From an uncultured Lachnospiraceae bacterium (GTDB taxonomy: Bacteria; Bacillota; Clostridia; Lachnospirales; Lachnospiraceae), in the NCBI GenBank assembly GCA_946533525.1, contig CAMNBW010000068.1, positions 1 to 7,570 on the forward strand: a stretch of 7,570 nucleotides of DNA. Reading direction: 5' to 3'. The notes under the pieces were generated by a model. That model saw only the letters and a list, made by a program, of their open reading frames with translations. It had not been told where the DNA came from and did not search any database. Shown piece after piece: positions 5,335 through 7,570 of this stretch. Position 1 is the stretch's first letter. Every line of letters begins with the position of its first letter. The position numbers were made by a program, and so were the translations under genes.

Positions 5335-7559
5335 CAATGAAAAATAATTCGGGAAAGTATTGGGCTGCTGCATTGCTGGCAGCCCTTTTAATTTTAATTA
5401 CAGTCATGTCCCTTGTCTTTCTTAAGCAGGGGGAGGGGGGAGCCGGAGGCCTTATTATAAGCGAGGTCTGCGTCAATAATTTTGCGTCCCTCGACGACGG
5501 CTTCGGGGAATACCCGGAGTGGGTCGAAATCTACAATCCCGGCGAAGAACCGGTGTCTCTTGCCGGCTACTCTCTTCGTGCTTCCAACAACAGAAAATGG
5601 TTTTTTGACGATGTCACCCTTGAGGGCGGACAGTATATGCTGGTGGCCTACGACAAGGAAAGCTACTTTAAGGGGGATAACCTCGACCTTGAAAAGGACG
5701 GGGACAGCATAAATATACTGAGGGTTTTATATAGCGGCAACAGGGCCTACAAATTGAACCGGGGCTATTTTAATTTTCATATAAGCGGCGGGGACAGGCT
5801 GAATTTATGCAAGGGGGGAATGGGAGTTGTGGACTTTGCAGATATACCTAAGCTCCCCTGCGACGTCGCCTACGCGAGGACCGGGGTCGAACCGGCTATT
5901 TGGGAGACGAGGGAGCCCACCCCGGGCTACAGCAACGAGGAGGGACGGCAGGTCCCGATACCCAGCCTCCCTTCTCCTGAATTTTCGGCAGAGAGCGGCT
6001 TTTACGGGAAGGATTTTAAGCTCGAGCTCACTGCCGGGGAGGGAGCGGAAATCTACTACACCTTAAATTCCGAGGAGCCTCTTTACAATGGGATAAAATA
6101 TACGGGGCCCATCAGCATATCCGACGCTTCGCTAAATCCTGACCGCTTTGCGAACCGGGAGGACATAACCACCTCCTATGAGTACAATAAAGATAACGTA
6201 TTCACGGTGCCGGACGATCCCGTGGACAAGGCTACTATAGTAAAGGCCGTAGCCATCGATCCTTCGGGAAACGTCAGCGAGACCGTGGAAAAGGTATATT
6301 TTGTGGGCTTTGATAAAAAAGAGGGATACGAAAGGGTTCCCGTCATTTCCATAGATTCGGAGCCGTCGGCCTTTTTCGACGAATCCGATGGTATTTTTGT
6401 TAAGGGCAGGGACTTCTTAAGCTACATGGACAGCAACGAATCCAAGCTCCCGGAGGACTGGGAATATTTCGGAGCCAACTACAAGGGGCGCGGCAGGAAG
6501 TATGAGGTTAAAGGAGTCCTCACATACTTTGACGAGGAGCACGACTTTGTCTACTCCCAAAAGGTGGGAGTCAGGATCAAAGGAAGGAACAGCAGGGCCT
6601 ATCCCCAGAAGGGCTTTAAGCTGTATGCGAGAGAGGAATACGAGGGCAGCGGGGAGTTTAAGGAGGCCTTCTTTGAGGGGGAAGGCCGGGAGAACAGCAT
6701 CGCCCTTTTTCCCGGAGGGCAGGATTATTACTATAAGTATCACGACGTGATCTTTTCCCGCCTCCTAAAGGGAAGGGAGGTGGCTACCGTGGACTACCGT
6801 CCGGCCTTTGTCTTCCTCGACGGGGAGTTTTGGGGGCTGTACTGGATACAGCAGAGATATGACGACAAATACTTCCTGGATAACTACGGGATAACGAAAG
6901 GGAATGCAGTCGTTGTGAAGATGGATTCCTGGCTAAGCGACGCCGACAGATTTTTGTCCGGCTACAGCAAGTTGGAGAAGTTTGCGGAGGAGCACGATTT
7001 TTACAAAGACGAGACCTACGAGGAATTTTGTACGATGACCGATATTGACAGCCTCATGGTCTACTATGCCGCAAATATCTACAATGCCCACGGCAACGAC
7101 TGGCCCAGGAGCAATGTGGGCCTCTTCAGGTCCGGCACGGTGGGGCTTTCTCCCTACTCCGATACAAGGTGGAGGTATCTTATCCACGACAACAATTCAA
7201 AGTCCTTCTACGCGATAGACGGAGATACGATAACGGGAGTTATGAATGAAGACAGGCTCTTTGCCAACCTTATGAAATCCCCCCGCTTCAGGCAGGATTT
7301 TTATAAGAAGTTCCTGGAGCTTGAGGATGAGGTCATGGTGCCGGAGAAGGCGATAGAGATAATAGACGGGATTCATGAGGAATTCGGGGTCCATCTGTCC
7401 TCCACCTGGAAGAGATTTTATGCGAACAATGCAAGCGAAGAGGGGCTTAAAAAATACGAGGCTTATTTAAAGGAGTTCTTTACGAAGAGGCGGGAATATA
7501 TTGAGCCGCTGGTAAAGGCCCAGGTAGAGGAGCCGCAGATACCGGAGTGGTTTCAGTGA
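5331..7559 (+). CDS. Membrane-anchored lamin-tail / CotH kinase-like protein
   Basis: Predicted surface protein of 742 residues from the GTG at 5331, or 740 from the ATG at 5337. GTG gives a GTGA overlap with nrdD; neither start has a good ribosome binding site, so coupling is likely. Residues 10-31 are a hydrophobic helix after a short polar N-terminus, a signal anchor with no lipobox. About 40-190 is a lamin-tail domain (LIISEVCVNN, EWVEIYNPG, SLAGYSLRAS, then TPGYSNEEG). About 205-325 resembles the chitobiase/hexosaminidase C-terminal beta-sandwich (AEIYYTLNSEEPLYNGIKYTGPI, TIVKAVAIDPSGN). About 335-735 is a CotH kinase-like domain: GVRIKGRNSRAYPQKGFKL from 413, GLYWIQQRYD at 502-511, NAHGNDWPRSNVGLFR, and WRYLIHDNNSKSF around Asp620. 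CotH family members can be atypical secreted protein kinases, known from Bacillus spore coat, but this domain mix is also found in non-spore surface proteins. Two motif positions look altered: Gln where Glu is usual in GxYxxxE, and DNN where DxD is usual. Activity is therefore uncertain; a structural or carbohydrate-related role is possible. Confidence 0.88.
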   Translation: MTMKNNSGKYWAAALLAALLILITVMSLVFLKQGEGGAGGLIISEVCVNNFASLDDGFGEYPEWVEIYNPGEEPVSLAGYSLRASNNRKWFFDDVTLEGGQYMLVAYDKESYFKGDNLDLEKDGDSINILRVLYSGNRAYKLNRGYFNFHISGGDRLNLCKGGMGVVDFADIPKLPCDVAYARTGVEPAIWETREPTPGYSNEEGRQVPIPSLPSPEFSAESGFYGKDFKLELTAGEGAEIYYTLNSEEPLYNGIKYTGPISISDASLNPDRFANREDITTSYEYNKDNVFTVPDDPVDKATIVKAVAIDPSGNVSETVEKVYFVGFDKKEGYERVPVISIDSEPSAFFDESDGIFVKGRDFLSYMDSNESKLPEDWEYFGANYKGRGRKYEVKGVLTYFDEEHDFVYSQKVGVRIKGRNSRAYPQKGFKLYAREEYEGSGEFKEAFFEGEGRENSIALFPGGQDYYYKYHDVIFSRLLKGREVATVDYRPAFVFLDGEFWGLYWIQQRYDDKYFLDNYGITKGNAVVVKMDSWLSDADRFLSGYSKLEKFAEEHDFYKDETYEEFCTMTDIDSLMVYYAANIYNAHGNDWPRSNVGLFRSGTVGLSPYSDTRWRYLIHDNNSKSFYAIDGDTITGVMNEDRLFANLMKSPRFRQDFYKKFLELEDEVMVPEKAIEIIDGIHEEFGVHLSSTWKRFYANNASEEGLKKYEAYLKEFFTKRREYIEPLVKAQVEEPQIPEWFQ
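7544..7547 (+). promoter_or_regulatory. Ribosome binding site of the next gene
   Basis: GGAG inside the end of the cotH-like gene lies 8 bases before the GTG at 7556. The spacing supports a real start there. Confidence 0.5.
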
Positions 7560-7570
7560 AACTTGAATTC
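7556..7570 (+). CDS. Start of an unidentified gene, cut by the right edge
   Basis: GTG at 7556 opens a frame reading MKLEF before the window ends, sharing GTGA with the stop of the cotH-like gene and preceded by GGAG at 8 bases. The same type of 4-base overlap occurs at the other tight junctions here, so a coupled downstream gene is likely. Five residues cannot identify the product. In Firmicutes, CotH/lamin-tail genes often neighbour a VTC (polyphosphate polymerase-like) gene and a DUF4956 membrane gene, and either is a guess worth testing. Confidence 0.5.

Noticed and set aside
7565..7570. GAATTC at the very end as a cloning boundary
   Set aside because: Other GAATTC sites occur inside the window uncut, so the end position is probably chance.

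Overview
The window reads as chromosome of a strictly anaerobic Gram-positive bacterium, most likely a Clostridia member of the Lachnospiraceae type. This is inferred from gene content (oxygen-independent class III ribonucleotide reductase, rubrerythrin, a CotH-family protein with a lamin-tail domain), strong GGAGG-type ribosome binding sites, a lipoprotein signal typical of Firmicutes, and heavy use of AGG (Arg) and ATA (Ile) codons. All genes lie on the + strand and the region is dense: no tRNA, rRNA, CRISPR array, insertion sequence or phage gene was seen.

Layout: (1) 3-998, the C-terminal part of a PAS-GGDEF diguanylate cyclase cut by the left edge. (2) 999-1115, a 117-base gap with a weak promoter candidate and a strong ribosome binding site. 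(3) 1116-1652, rubrerythrin, overlapping by 4 bases (TTGA) with (4) 1649-2680, a TPR lipoprotein that starts on TTG. (5) 2681-2880, a 200-base regulatory gap with a near-ideal sigma-A promoter, a strong NrdR-box match just upstream of its -35, a weaker second box 32 bases further on, and a leader of about 120 bases with inverted repeats. (6) 2881-5334, nrdD with its ATP-cone, glycyl radical and zinc site, plus an unusual fused C-terminal glutaredoxin-like domain. (7) 5331-7559, a membrane-anchored surface protein with lamin-tail, chitobiase/hexosaminidase C-terminal-like and CotH kinase-like domains, overlapping nrdD by 4 bases if GTG is used. (8) 7556 onward, the first five codons of another gene overlapping by GTGA.

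How the genes fit together: rubrerythrin reduces peroxide in anaerobes and the TPR lipoprotein is translationally coupled to it. nrdD makes deoxynucleotides without oxygen and its control region looks like a textbook NrdR target. The cotH-like gene and the gene after it appear to be read through from nrdD, because no terminator or gap separates them. The activase gene nrdG is not in the window. I found no clearly new multi-gene system. The most interesting points are the NrdD-glutaredoxin fusion, the nrdD/cotH coupling, the altered residues at two CotH motif positions, and the promoter architecture of nrdD.
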